Assembly (NCBI RefSeq): GCF_025766255.1
Contig: NW_026516851.1
Coordinates: forward strand, 1-63,036
DNA length: 63,036 nt
DNA from: Zychaea mexicana
Taxonomy: Eukaryota; Mucoromycota; Mucoromycetes; Mucorales; Lichtheimiaceae
Reading direction: 5' to 3'
The notes beneath the pieces are model-generated. The model made no database searches. It was not told the DNA's origin and was given only the letters and a program-made list of their open reading frames with translations. Shown one piece after another: positions 33,538 to 45,711 of the stretch (position 1 is its first letter; every line of letters begins with the position of its first letter). A program made the position numbers and the translations under genes.

Positions 33538-34551
33538 CAATATCCTTATATTGCCCCGAAAATAAGAACTGGGTCTCCCCCCAAGTTCAAATTTCATTTC
33601 AAAGTCAGTTGTGAGTGGCGTTGACTTATATTATTTTTCAAGCTGATTTTTGGTGACTTGCATCTTTGTCATAGCAAACCAACTACTGCGAATCATATGA
33701 GCACATTGGTTGTGCTGCATGGCAACCTTAGCATCAGAAATGCTCTATAGTTCTTTTTTCAAAGAGGCTCAAAAAAAAAGTGCGGCACAAAAAAGGCAGC
33801 AAAAAGCGAAAGGTAAGCTATAGCTGAGTGCGTTTTCTAGTTTTCCTTTTTTTCTCATTCTGTTTTAACTAATCTTGAGAAATAATATTACTAGGATCGG
33901 TTGTAAAGAGATCCAGCAATGTGAATACGATTTCAATTGTTCAAATCAGTGGTGCTAGTAAGGAAACTTGCGTGTATACTATAACTGGTCATTAGGACAG
34001 CTGGGTCTTGGTGCCTTTTCCTTCCACTGTGCGGCAACGATTCCTAAAAGCTAACTTGCTTGGTGCAAATTCGATTAACCGATCTGATGACTGCATGCTA
34101 ATCAAAGTTTGATCGACGAGTGGAATTAATGGAGGAGCAGATGTGTGAGATGGTTCAAAAAAAAGGTAATAAGGAGATCAGGTACGCTCTTTTTGTGTCA
34201 GCCTCATAGTAGAACCGTGTTTATTATATTATATATATATGTATGTACATATAGAGAACGAGGACGAAAAATAAATGAGATGGACTATGGCAGCGACCTT
34301 GAATGATATACAGTACATATGCTGTTCGGATTGTTTGATATAGAAGGGATGATGGCTTTTGGAAAGGCCTTGTATTTGGATGAATATATTATACAGGATG
34401 AGGGAGTACTCAAGTGGAAAACAGTGTGCGGATATACGAAATCATCTATCGTGAGTGTAGTAAACATGCTATGTTTTACATCTGACAAGCAACGTTCGCC
34501 AAAGCATAGCTATTATGAAGCCTACAGCGATGCAGTCATAAGAGAGTACTT
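33538..34551 (+). repeat. MULE 1 left terminal inverted repeat
   Basis: 1014 bp, reverse complement of 37245-38256 with few differences. A/T-rich inner part; outermost 60 bp are CAATATCC.., GCCCCG and CTGGGTCTCCCCCC. Confidence 0.9.
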
Positions 34552-34673
34552 GGATGGGCATTATTTTGTGTAGTTTTGAGCAGACTTTTTGATTAGTTAT
34601 CTATAGGCGGTTCTTGGTTATTTATATGGTATGATCAGTCTTAAAAAAAGGAAAGAATGTATGTAAAACAAGA

Positions 34674-37087
34674 TCAATGGTTTTGGCATTGGAAATTGGA
34701 ATTAGGAGGAAGGGAAAGAGATCTGTTAAGAGTATTTCGGATGGTTGATACATCTTCAATTGTGTTTCGTAATTTGGCTATAGCCGCATCAATGGAATCC
34801 GTTTCGCCATTGCGCACCATAATTTTGCATATAAGACGTTTTAGATTGGTTGTCTCACGATGCAGTTCAATAGCAATCTCTTCAAGCTGATCTTTTCGTC
34901 CTTGCTCAGGTGGATTTTGTTCAGACAAGGGTAATGATGGTGCTACTGCTGCGTCTGCTACTTGTGCCCAAGCCTCTTGAGTAGCAAGGGAAGGGCGCAC
35001 CGTCACTTCTTTTTCCGTCCGTTGTTCTACCAAAAACATATGCTTGCATGGGAACAATGTACGGTCAAACTTTGGGCAGGTGCAAGTGACAATCTGTCTG
35101 TTATCGGCAGTTACCTACATTATGAAAGTTGTCAGTGAACAATGTCACAACGTTTATAGAATATACATGAAAACTTAGTACATTATAAGTGAAACCGTTG
35201 CCTGTAAATGATGCTACTGTGTATACGCCTGGAGACAAAACGTAAACCATAAGTGGCAACTGTGCACGAGTAATCTTTTCTGCCTTGATATCTTCTTTAC
35301 GAAGCTCATGCTCTTTAGTACTCATCTACCCAACATTTGCAGTAAGGCGCCTTACTTCATACTTGATATCCATTGCAACATCAGATGCAAGGAGTTGTAG
35401 GACTATATTAAGGCGGTGAACTCGCTTACGCTTGAGATAAATGGTTTTGAGTTGGTTGTGCCAACTCTCAACATAGTTGTTCGTCTGCATATTCGTGTAT
35501 ATATGTGGCTGATAGCAAGTTGCCCAACGTTCAACTGCTTTACCATTGAGTGGATCGATCCAATACTGGCGGAAGTACGTGGCAAAGAGGGCGTGGTTTT
35601 GGCGAAGGTAGCTAAGAACCTCTTGCAACAAGGAATGGGATTGCTCTTGGTCTTGTGCGTATATGAGAGTACGCAGCCGTTCGCAGACATTCTTCTTGGC
35701 CCTTTCTCCAGTGACCTTTTCTTGTAAGTTCTTATTCTACGCTCGCATAACATGCCAAAGGCAATGCTGAATTGTGCAACTAGGCCAAACAGCTGTAATG
35801 GCATTATCCTCTGCAAGGTCGCGGTCAATGGTGATACGCTGTGGTTGCAAGCCAAGAGAGGCCAAAGAGGAGAACCAACCACGGAGGGGAGTCGATGACT
35901 TGTCATCAGTTAAGAGATATGCAACTGGAACACCACGGCCAGCAACAGGATGATGAACCACCATTATATATAGTACACCTTCAGAGTATTGGCATACATC
36001 ATGCGTAGCATCTAATGAGATGAACTTTCCAGCTCTACCTAGTAGCAGCTCCTTCTGCCAGGGAGCAATGAAGCCAAAGGAGAACTGGTAGGCAGAAAGA
36101 AGCTGTGCACCACTGCTATCGATACCTGTCCATACATGATAGCCATTGGTATGGAAAGCATTGAGCCATCGTTGAACAGAAACAAAGTCATCAGCATCTT
36201 TTGTGGACTGCTCCTGTCGAAATTTATAGTATACATTATATACATCAACAGTGTTGACATAGGCATCACGACGATTAAGATCCAAATGACCAAATTCATG
36301 CTGGAGATAGTTGCGAATTTCTCGGACGTAGTAGCCTTTGCGTAATTCATCGAGGATCAGCTTCTTGAGTTCGTCCGAAGAAGGAAGATACTGGACATCT
36401 TCTGTGGTACCAGGTGTATGGCCAGTATGAGAGCCGATATACTCGAAACGAACAGCATCAGGTTCTGCAGTATAGCGAACGACATAGAGCTTTGCCTTGC
36501 AGCCAGTTTGCTTGGATCTTTTCTGGATAGGTCGACGCTGTATGCCGTCGTCTGAGTCGTCATCTGAAAGACCCTCTTGCTCTACACCATTATGCTTCAA
36601 AGGGCGGTCCCTACGATGGCATTGGTAGCGGACCGTGAAGAGCTTTTTAGAAGGCTTGTTTCGTTTTGCAGCTGGTCCTTCATCAGTATTGTTTTCTGCA
36701 GCATTGTTTTGCAGCTGTTGCTCCTTATTTCTGGCTTTAGAAATGTACGGTCAGCTTTAAATATGAAAACGGATAGTCTACATTCATTTACTAATATGTA
36801 CCAGCAGCCTTCTTCGATTCTGGGTCATAAGTATCTTTATAGACCCAGCACTCTCCTGTTTCATGCGGTTGACGTGCAATCACACGTTTATATTTGTGTT
36901 GCTCTTTGTCTTCGTCATATACACACATAGTTGGACGCATGTTGAAAGTACTAAATGGGATCAGTACTGGGCTCGAAGCTTCAACAGTATTGTTGTCGGT
37001 GGTGGCGTTGTTAACAGGAGGGTTGCTCATTTCGAAATTGCAATGGAATGGAGTAAAATCAGAAGAGTTAAGGAGATCGGTAAACAA
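34674..37087 (-). pseudogene. MULE 1 transposase (DDE, SWIM zinc finger), three exons
   Basis: Exons about 37087-36802, 36734-35182 and 35114-34674 with two 67-bp GT..AG introns, both restoring frame (KKAA|ARNKEQ and TYN|VTADNR). N-terminal zinc-type DNA-binding region (CKAKLYVVRY..SHTGHTPG), catalytic core with KFISLDATHDV (Asp), ITIDRDLAEDNAI (Asp) and NNYVESWHNQLK (Glu), then a SWIM finger CTCPKF..FPCKHMF (C-x-C..C-x-H). Stops TAG 35737 (MULE 2 has Trp: HVKRAWNKN) and TAG 35326. Otherwise well preserved; one or two base changes from open. Confidence 0.9.
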
Positions 37088-37244
37088 AATTCAGGCACAA
37101 ACATTTGTTCTTGTAACACAAAAAACTTTCTAAAACGAGCATGGTAACAGCAACTATGTAACATGACCTCAAAGTACACTTTCACTTTGATATGATCATT
37201 CTTTACAATGGTGCACAGACCCTTTATATGTGTACTTTTAATTG

Positions 37245-38256
37245 AAGTACTCTCTTATGACTGCATCGCTGTAGGCTTCATAATAGCCATGCTTTGGCGA
37301 ACGTTGCTTGTCAGATGTAAAACATAGCATGTTTACTACACTCACGATAGATGATTTCGTATATCCGCACACTGTTTTCCACTTGAGTACTCCCTCATCC
37401 TGTATAATATATTCATCCAAATACAAGGCCTTTCCAAAAGCCATCATCCCTTCTATATCAAACAGTCCGAGCAGCATATGTACTGTATATCATTCAAGGT
37501 CGCTGCCATAGTCCATCTCATTTATTTTTCGTCCTCGTTCTATATGTACATACGTATATATATAATATAATAAACACGGCTCTATTATGAGGCTGACACA
37601 AAAAGAGCGTACCTGATCTCCTTATTACCTTTTCTTTGAACCATCTCACACATCTGCTCCTCTATTAATTCCGCTCGTCGATCAAACTTTGATTAGCATG
37701 CAGTCATCAGATCGGTTAATCGAATTTGCACTAAGCAAGTTAGCTTTTGGGAATCGTTGCCGCACAGTGGAAGGAAAAGGCACCAAGACCCAGCTGTCCT
37801 AATGACCGGTTATAGTATACACGCAAGTTTCCTTACTAGTACCACTGATTTGAAAAATTGAAATTGTATTCACATTGCTGGATCTCTTTACAACCGATCC
37901 TAGTAATATTATTTCTCAAGATTAGTTAAAACAGAATGAGAAAAAAAGGAAAACTAGAAAACGCGCTCAGCTATAGCTTACCTTTCGCTTTTTGCTGCCT
38001 TTTTTGTGCCACACTTTTTTTTTGAGCCTCTTTGAAAAAAGAACTATAGAGCATTTCTGATGCCAAGGCTGCCATGCAGCACAACCAATGTGCTCATACG
38101 ATTCGCAGTAGTTGGTTTGCTATGACAAAGATGCAAGTCGCCAAAAATCAGCTTGAAAAATAATATAAGTCAACGCCACTCACAACTGACTTTGAAATGA
38201 GATTTGAACTTGGGGGGAGACCCAGTTCTTATTTTCGGGGCAATATAAGGATATTG
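37245..38256 (-). repeat. MULE 1 right terminal inverted repeat
   Basis: 1012 bp partner of 33538-34551; outermost bases ..CGGGGCAATATAAGGATATTG. Confidence 0.9.
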
Positions 38257-39511
38257 ATCTTAGACGGTGTATTTCTCCAGAAGGCGCCTTATTGCTTTTG
38301 TTTCCTGTGATATCTGTTGGCAAACATCCTTAAGCTCATCCGTTGGTGTTGGAATACGCTGACCTTGGTGCGGCAGTGCTTGAGACGTTGATCCAGTGGC
38401 ATGCTCGATCCAATATTGGTGGGTGGCCATAGATGGACGTACAGTGCCGGTTTTTACAAGCTGTTCCACCAAAAACATGTGCTTACATGGGAGCAAGGAT
38501 CTAGCGAACTTTGGACACGAGCAAGAAATGATTTGGCTATTATGTGAAATAACCTATTAGAATAGATAGTATATAAAGTAAGTAATGAGAATAAAAAATT
38601 AAACATGCAAATGACTATATGAAAAATTGATTTACGTTGTAAGTAGTGCTGCTGTCAACAAAGGATTGAACCGTGTACTTCGTAGCAGATACCACATGGA
38701 CTTTTGATAGGAGCTCTGCACGATTCACTTTTTCGGCTTCTTGTTCTTCTTTATGCATAGCGTGTTCATAAGGACCCATTTTGCCAACATTCGCGAGTAG
38801 CCGTTTTACCTCTTTAAAGATATCAAACGCCACATCAGAAGAAAGAATTTCAAGCAAAACATCAAGTCGATGCAAGCGTTTGCGTTTCAAATATTCTGTC
38901 TTCAACTGATTATGCCAGGTTTCGACGTAGTTATTCGTTTGCATATTGGTGTATACTTCTGGTTGAAAGCACGCCACCCAACGCTGATATCCACTGCCAC
39001 CTAGACTGTCAACCCATTCGCGTATGAAATACACATGGAAGGATGGGCTGCGTTTTCCCCATTTCACCAAGGAATGACTGGAAAATCGATGTAAAGTTCT
39101 CCTTGTCTTTCTCGTATATGATTTCATCCAAACGACCACGGATATATTCTCTGGCTTGCACAGTCGTACGACCTCTCATGCCAACAACCTTAGATTGAAC
39201 ATTTTTATTCCATGCGCGCTTAACATGCCATAGGCAATGTTGAATCGTTGATTGCGCCCAAACGGATGTGATGGCGTTGTCTTCGGCGAAATCACGATCG
39301 ATCATAAAGCGAACAGGATCAAGTCCAAGAGAAGCCAATGACTAGAACCAACTGATCAGAGGAGTCGATGATATATCAGTGGTCAGCAAGTATGAAACAG
39401 GAACGCCACGGCCAACTACAGGGTGACGAATAACCATCGTGTATAGGACACATCCAGGATATTGGGAGACGTCATGGGTTGCATCTAAACAGATAAACTT
39501 GCCAGAGGTAC

Positions 39512-40124
39512 TGTGATAAACGTGGGTTGTGGATAGAGTAAAAGATTGAATAAGAGACAATATGAAAATACAGTGAGAGTCAAATATGAGATGATTTTTA
39601 TTGAATGAATTCACAACCCTTTATATACTGTTGAAGATGGTGTCTAGACTTCCGTTTGGATGAACTGATGAATGGATCGCGGACATGCCGGATTTCGGAT
39701 GTTTCAAAGATGAAGAAGGATGGGAAGGTTGAGTTTGTCGGCCATGATAATGGACGTTGTCTTCCGATTGTAAAGAGTCATCTTTGCTATGATCAGTGTG
39801 TTCCTTGTTTGGCGAAGTCTCACCTTTGTCAGTGCTGGAATTGGTATCCGCTCTTTGACAGGTACACTTCGCTCAACTCAGATAAGCTAGATTCAAAGGA
39901 AGTGCTGACTAACTCGAGAATAGGACAATGTGTATACAATGGTTGGTCCTAAGTTATTCTCGATTGGTAATCCATGTTTGAGAGATTATCGATATGGTGC
40001 TAATTATGTAATAATTGATTCATCCGTGTGTGTGGTGTTCTCTCTACTGCGTTCTAATGGTTACGAAGACGGCGGAGCGGGTTGAGTTGTCCGGATCAAT
40101 CTCAAAGTAGTGTGGTTTACCACA
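39512..40124 (-). repeat. 3' LTR of the gypsy element
   Basis: 613 bp, TG..CA ends. On the element strand TATATAAAGG lies in the middle (about 39615-39625), a likely promoter TATA box in the 5' copy. Confidence 0.93.
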
Positions 40125-40179
40125 TTACCCCCTTCCAGGTTAGATTATAACCGTTTGTCTTGAGAACTAATGGAAGTTT

Positions 40180-43100
40180 AAAACTTCATAACGGCGAGCT
40201 TTTAAGCGTTTGCTTTGACGTGATGGACGTGTAGACGTTGAGGGCCGCGTTGCAGTACCACGTTTCGATGTAGATCGTGTCGATCGTGCGGATCGTTTGG
40301 ATGGTTGTGCAGAAGCAGTTATTGCTTTGTTCTGCATTGTTGGTGTAACAGTACCAAGCCGCGTCTAGTACTCAGCTATGCGCTGCGGGCTACTGAACTT
40401 CTCAGGAGGGAGCCAGCTATCATCTTTTTCATCATAGCCTTCCCATCGAATTCTGTATAGGTAATTTCCACCTGACAGTTCTTTGTGGTCTACTACTGCT
40501 TGAACAGTGTACCAATTTTTTCCTTCTTGGCGTATCTCATCAAGTGAAACAATTTCGTCTTCGGAAATTAACTTGAGTTGTGAAGGAGGAAAGTCTCTAG
40601 GCATTAAAAGTCCTTGTTCATCCATAAGAACGTATGATCCGCCTTTTGTTTCCCTGACTACGGTATATGGTCCTTCATAAGCTGGAGCTAATTTCCCACC
40701 GCGTTTCATATCCCTAATCATCACTTTGCTGTGCGTGGGAAATTTTACTAATCTGTACTTTTTGTCAAACTTGCCCTTCTTCAAGTTGTTTTTTGCTTGT
40801 ACTCTTTCAGCGATAGCTGGGAATACAACACCTGCCATTTCTTCAATGCGTCCTAGTAGCTCATCATTTGTCATTGGTCTCAGAACATCATCGTTGGCAT
40901 AATTTTCAAAACCATTCATTGCTCGTACAAACATTAGAGTGTAAGGTGAGGACCCATGTAGCTCTGTTAGTTTGGCGTTGATGGCGAGTTGTGACACCGG
41001 GACGTACATATCCCAATCGCGTATAGCGCCTTTGATCATTTTGCGTAGCATGTTGACTGCTGTTTGTACGTGGCGTTCGGCTAAGCCATTGGCTCTAGGG
41101 TGAAACTTCGTGACTAGGCGATGAGAGAACCCTGCTTTCTCTTCCATCGTTTTCATCAGTTGGTTCACGAATTCCGTACCATGATCAGATTGCAAAAACC
41201 GCGGAAAACCATAGTTACAGAATACGTCGACAACGACGCTCGTAATGGTTTCTTGTGTTTTGTCGGGAATGGCGCGTAGAACAGTGAAACGTGTGCAGAC
41301 GTCGACCATGACTAGTAAATAATTATTATTTCGATTGCTTGTCTCTAACGGACCAGCTAAATCAATTGCCCAGTGGTCACCTGGAAGGTACGCATAAATA
41401 GGGCGAAGAGGGTGATAACCCTTTTTTACAATATTGTACTTTTGACACTCTGAACATTTCCGAACGATTTCGACCGCGTCTTTATTTATAGCAGGCCAGT
41501 GTATACCGTCCTCATGCAGTCGCGCAGTCATTGCTTCTGAACCAAAATGGCCGAAGGAATGTGCTGTCAGTAGTAAATCTTCGCGTTCGTTTTCTGGTGG
41601 TACTAGCATTTCCTGTAAATCAGCACTTGTATACGCTCGACGGTTGTATAAATGTCGGTTTTTTCTGATGCGTGGTGCATTACCCCCTTCCAGCTCTTTT
41701 TCAGTATGAAAAAGGCGAGAAAGTCGATCGGGGAGGATGTTATCCAGACCGGGTAGATGAACGATGTCGAAATTATATTCAAGCAACGTATCCAACCAGT
41801 TGATCATCATAGGATTGGCGATTTTTTGTGTATGCAGATACGTAAGAGCTTTGTGGTCCGTGTACAGGGTGAAGTGGTTTCCCCAAAGATATTTATGGAA
41901 TTTGCGTAATGCAAATATTACGGCTCCTAGCTCTCTTTTTGTGGTACTCCAGTTCCGCTCGGATTTGGATAAAGCGCGTGCCATGAATGCGATATGGCGA
42001 GTCTCTCCATTGATTACTTGGTATAGGCAGGCAGCAATACCAGAGTTAGATGCATCGGTGGCAACTTGGAATGGATGGCGCAAATCCGGATAGCGAATAA
42101 TTGGTAAGCGTGTGATTATCTTTTTTAGTGTGAGGAATGCGTTTTCCTGTTCGTCTGTCCAGACGTGCTCTAAAGATGTTTCATTGCGTAGCTTATCCAA
42201 TGGAGCTGTGATGGTGGACACTCTAGGAATATGGTCCCGGAGGTATCCTATAACTCCCAAGAAACTTTGAAGTTGTTTACCTGTACGAGGTCGCTCTATT
42301 TGCTGTACGTTGGTGACCTTCCTTGTATCTAAGGTGATGCCTTGGTCAGAAACGCAAAAGCCAAGCAAGTAGACACTTGTTTGTGCAAAGTGGGATTTTT
42401 TGATGCTGATCCCTAGGTTGACCTTGGTGAGTTTATCGATGACCGGTGATCCTGCATCCCTTGAAATAAGGTAGCCATGCATTTTTGGAAAACAAATGAG
42501 ATGTGACGGATTCCGAAGCAACATCCACGATGCATGTATTGTACACCATCGAAGGTGAAGGATGTGATAGGTCTGTGCGGTTCATAGATGGGTAATCTGT
42601 TGTAGGCAGACGTTATGTCGATGGTGGTCATTACCTTGGCCTTGTGTAACCGCGAGAAAATATCCCGACACAGAGGTATTTCATAACGTTCCATGTTTTG
42701 CAAGTGTTTATTTATATGACGAGTGTCAAGGCAGACTCGACGTTTGTCATTCGTATAATTACCGAATTCATCTTTCTTGGGTGCGAGAGTGAGTGGGCTA
42801 TTCCATCCAGTGTTAGCTGGTGCTTGAACTATAGTTCCATTCTCTAACCATGTATTAATAGTGTCTCGCACAGTTTGTGTATGTGCAATCGGTAAATCAT
42901 ACTGCCGACGCCAAGATGTCAATCCTTCTGGCATATCAAGTCGTACTTCTGCTTCAGGCAGAGTACATAACGCTGTTGGGGGAATATTTGCGTTGGCGTC
43001 GAGATAAGGCTGAATTGCCTGCATGAACTGTTCCTGCTCTTCCTTTGTTCCTGCTGGTGAGTTATTTGGTTCGGGTGGATCATTAACAACTGTTTCCTTT

Positions 43101-45043
43101 TCTTCCTGTTGTGCATACGCAGAAGTCGGGAAGTTGTGCTCTAGACCGGTGATACCAATACCAAGTTTAGGAGCAAGATTCATGCCTACTGAGATGGGTA
43201 AATTTTCATCTGCAAGTTCCATGACATAGAAACTATGTGTAAGTTCTTTGGTACCGTAGACAATTGGAACGTTCTTCACAATTCCATATATGGGAGCAGT
43301 TTTGTTTTTTGAAGCAAGTTTAACAGGTTCGGTGGACTGACTTTTATTTATGACAAAATTATATTTTTTGGCTAATTTGATGTCTATATAGGATGCGTTC
43401 GCTCCAGTATCAAGTAGGGCCAGATGCTTGTTCTTCTGTAAAAGCATGGGTAAGATAATAGAGTCAGTTTGTGCCTGTGATTGTGAGGAACTTCTGTTGT
43501 TTAAATGTGTCTTACATTGTAAATCTAGCTGGGCCATATCTACGTTGAGCTTGTACCCTTCTTCCTCGTTTGCATCTTCGATCTCCGCCGTTTCGATGCG
43601 GGTAGCTCGGTTCTTCAAAACCGGTTGTTGTTGATGTTGCTGTTGCTTGCCCTTGACCAAGAAAAATTCCTGGCACTTGTGGCCTGGTGTGTACGGCACC
43701 TTCTTGCAATACCGGCATAGGTTGGTTGTATTATTACTGGCGCTGTTGGTGTTGTTGTTGCCTGTGAAACCTGGACCTTTGCGGTTGATCAACGTTTTGA
43801 GAAGATCGCAGTCTCTCTCATTGTGATTGCCTTTGGGATGAAGGCGGCAATTGCCTTTCTTGAACCGTTTGCTGCTGTCCTGGTGGAGACCATGAGCCAT
43901 GTGCAACGATTTATTACCCTTGTGGCCGCGCTTGCGTGGGTGTTGGACCTTGACCTTTTCATCATCGGACGACGACGAATCAGATTCGGCTTCATTATTT
44001 TCCCCAATGCTTGTCATGATAAGCTGGGCAACCTGTGAAAGGTTGTTGGGCTGTTTCAACCCGTAGTAATTGGTAATAACCTGCCATGCTCGTTCACGGA
44101 TGGTCTTGACCAAGGACGAAACGTAATTCCATACTAGCTCCTCGCCATCCTCGAGCCCGGCATCAAACGCAACCTCCTGGAAACGCTCGGTGTACAAGCG
44201 GATTTGCTCGCCCTTCTTCTGGCGCATGCTGCGTGCTTCGTACCGTTTTTTCCAAACATAGAAAGGGTTACCAAACGCCTTTTCTAACTGGGATCGTACT
44301 TGATGCCAAGTGTAGTTCCGGTCTGCCAGTGTTCGGGCAAACCACGACCGTTGCAAGTCGTCGCACGTAAGCCAAAATAGCCTTTCCCAGTGTTCCTCGA
44401 TTGGTAGTCCGTGCGCTTTCAGCTGAACTTCGAATGTGTTCAAAAATGCCTTGACAGATTCATGGACTTTCTTGTTCTTGTCCCGCAGGGGTCCACCGCG
44501 GAGTTGGAAGGCGGGCAAGTCCTTGGGCACAAGCGTTTGTTTCTTGCTCTTGACCGCCTCCGATTCTTGTTGGGTTGCAACTTGATGCATTGCCATCCTT
44601 GTTCTTGTAGCCTTCTCGAAGGACTGTTGGGCTGTCACCGCTCGGTCCAGCTCCGCCTGTGCATGGTCGCCCAGTTCCTTATTCGTTGGCTCGTTTGTCA
44701 ATGCATACACCAATTTGGCATATGCGGCGTCTACTCGTTGGCGCAGTAAGTGATCCACCTCCTCGGATGAGGGTTGGCGGAGATATTCCTGCTGTTGCGT
44801 GGCTTGCACACTCGATCCACCATTGCAATTGGACACCTCGGCAGTTTCGCGGACTTGTTCCGGGCTGCTATTGCTGGATGATTGTTCCTGATTGGCGAGA
44901 AGAGGGTCGCCCATGACAATATCTTCATGCGACTCGCCTCCTTGGTGGTCTTGCATACCTTGGGTCGGTTGGTTTGCTTGTTCGTTGCCTGGACCTTGGC
45001 CGTCAGTGATAGGGTCAGAGTGGTTGGATTGGATTTCAGACAT
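40180..45043 (-). pseudogene. gypsy gag-pol polyprotein, RT catalytic block deleted
   Basis: Gag from ATG 45043, with a zinc-knuckle-like CRYCKKVPYTPGHKC; protease LLDTGANASYID; RT fingers TTIDITSAYNRL and CFGIRH..VFQKCMATLF; RNase H TDASNSG and LYTDHKAL; integrase with HHCC finger (HSFGHFG..CSECQ), DHWAIDLAG, QSDHGTEF and a Glu region AERHVQTA; chromodomain YLYRIRWEGYDEKDDSWLPP. Between LFQGM and VIDKLTKVNL near 42450 only a few codons remain where about 30 residues with the YVDD motif are expected, and the frame shifts there. TAG at 40365 (after QRIAEY, Trp likely) precedes a basic tail readable to about 40180. Confidence 0.92.
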
Positions 45044-45098
45044 GGTAAGTTATTGGTAAGTTCAGATAAAAATAAAAGGGACAATTCACTGTAAAAAA

Positions 45099-45711
45099 TG
45101 TGATAAACGTGGGTTGTGGATAGAGTAAAAGATTGAATAAGAGACAATATGAAAATACAGTGAGAGTCAAATATGAGATGATTTTTATTGAATGAATTCA
45201 CAACCCTTTATATACTGTTGAAGATGGTGTCTAGACTTCCGTTTGGATGAACTGATGAATGGATCGCGGACATGCCGGATTTCGGATGTTTCAAAGATGA
45301 AGAAGGATGGGAAGGTTGAGTTTGTCGGCCATGATAATGGACGTTGTCTTCCGATTGTAAAGAGTCATCTTTGCTATGATCAGTGTGTTCCTTGTTTGGC
45401 GAAGTCTCACCTTTGTCAGTGCTGGAATTGGTATCCGCTCTTTGACAGGTACACTTCGCTCAACTCAGATAAGCTAGATTCAAAGGAAGTGCTGACTAAC
45501 TCGAGAATAGGACAATGTGTATACAATGGTTGGTCCTGAGTTATTCTCGATTGGTAATCCATGTTTGAGAGATTATCGATATGGTGCTAATTATGTAATA
45601 ATTGATTCATCCGTGTGTGTGGTGTTCTCTCTACTGCGTTCTAATGGTTACAAAGACGGCGGAGCGGGTTGAGTTGTCCGGATCAATCTCAAAGTAGTGT
45701 GGTTTACCACA
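45099..45711 (-). repeat. 5' LTR of the gypsy element
   Basis: 613 bp, matching the other LTR except at 45538 and 45652. The sequence just inside it on the element strand is TTTTTTACAGTGAATTG, not a TGG-type tRNA primer site. Confidence 0.93.

Larger units (their letters stand above)
33538..38256. mobile_element. Mutator-like element 1 with 1-kb inverted repeats
   Basis: 4719 bp. Inverted repeats 33538-34551 and 37245-38256 start CAATATCCTTATATTGCCCC and match over about 1.01 kb, including a shared stretch giving near-identical spurious frames. They enclose a MULE transposase gene. Flanking 9-mers GTGTAAGAC (33529-33537) and ATCTTAGAC (38257-38265) agree at 6 of 9 positions, a weak match to the 9-bp duplication of the superfamily. 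Left flank is CACTA transposase; right flank is the stop codon of MULE 2. Confidence 0.88.
39512..45711 (-). mobile_element. Ty3/gypsy chromodomain LTR retrotransposon (6200 bp)
   Basis: Two 613-bp LTRs (39512-40124 and 45099-45711), each TGTGATAAAC..GTTTACCACA, with two differences that I can find (39951 A vs 45538 G; 40065 G vs 45652 A). Target duplication GGTAC at 39507-39511 and 45712-45716. Coding order gag, protease, RT, RNase H, integrase, chromodomain, on the minus strand. Near-identical LTRs mean a recent insertion, into the already transposed MULE 2. The RT lesion makes this copy non-autonomous. Confidence 0.97.

Noticed and set aside
34319..37477. Mirror-image 80-84 aa frames (34319-34573 and 37477-37238)
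   Set aside because: They are the same segment of the MULE 1 inverted repeats; no domain is recognisable and there is no evidence of translation.
39656..45539. Identical 98-aa open frames at 39656-39952 and 45243-45539
   Set aside because: Both lie within the two LTRs of the gypsy element on the strand opposite to its genes; identity follows from LTR duplication, not from coding.
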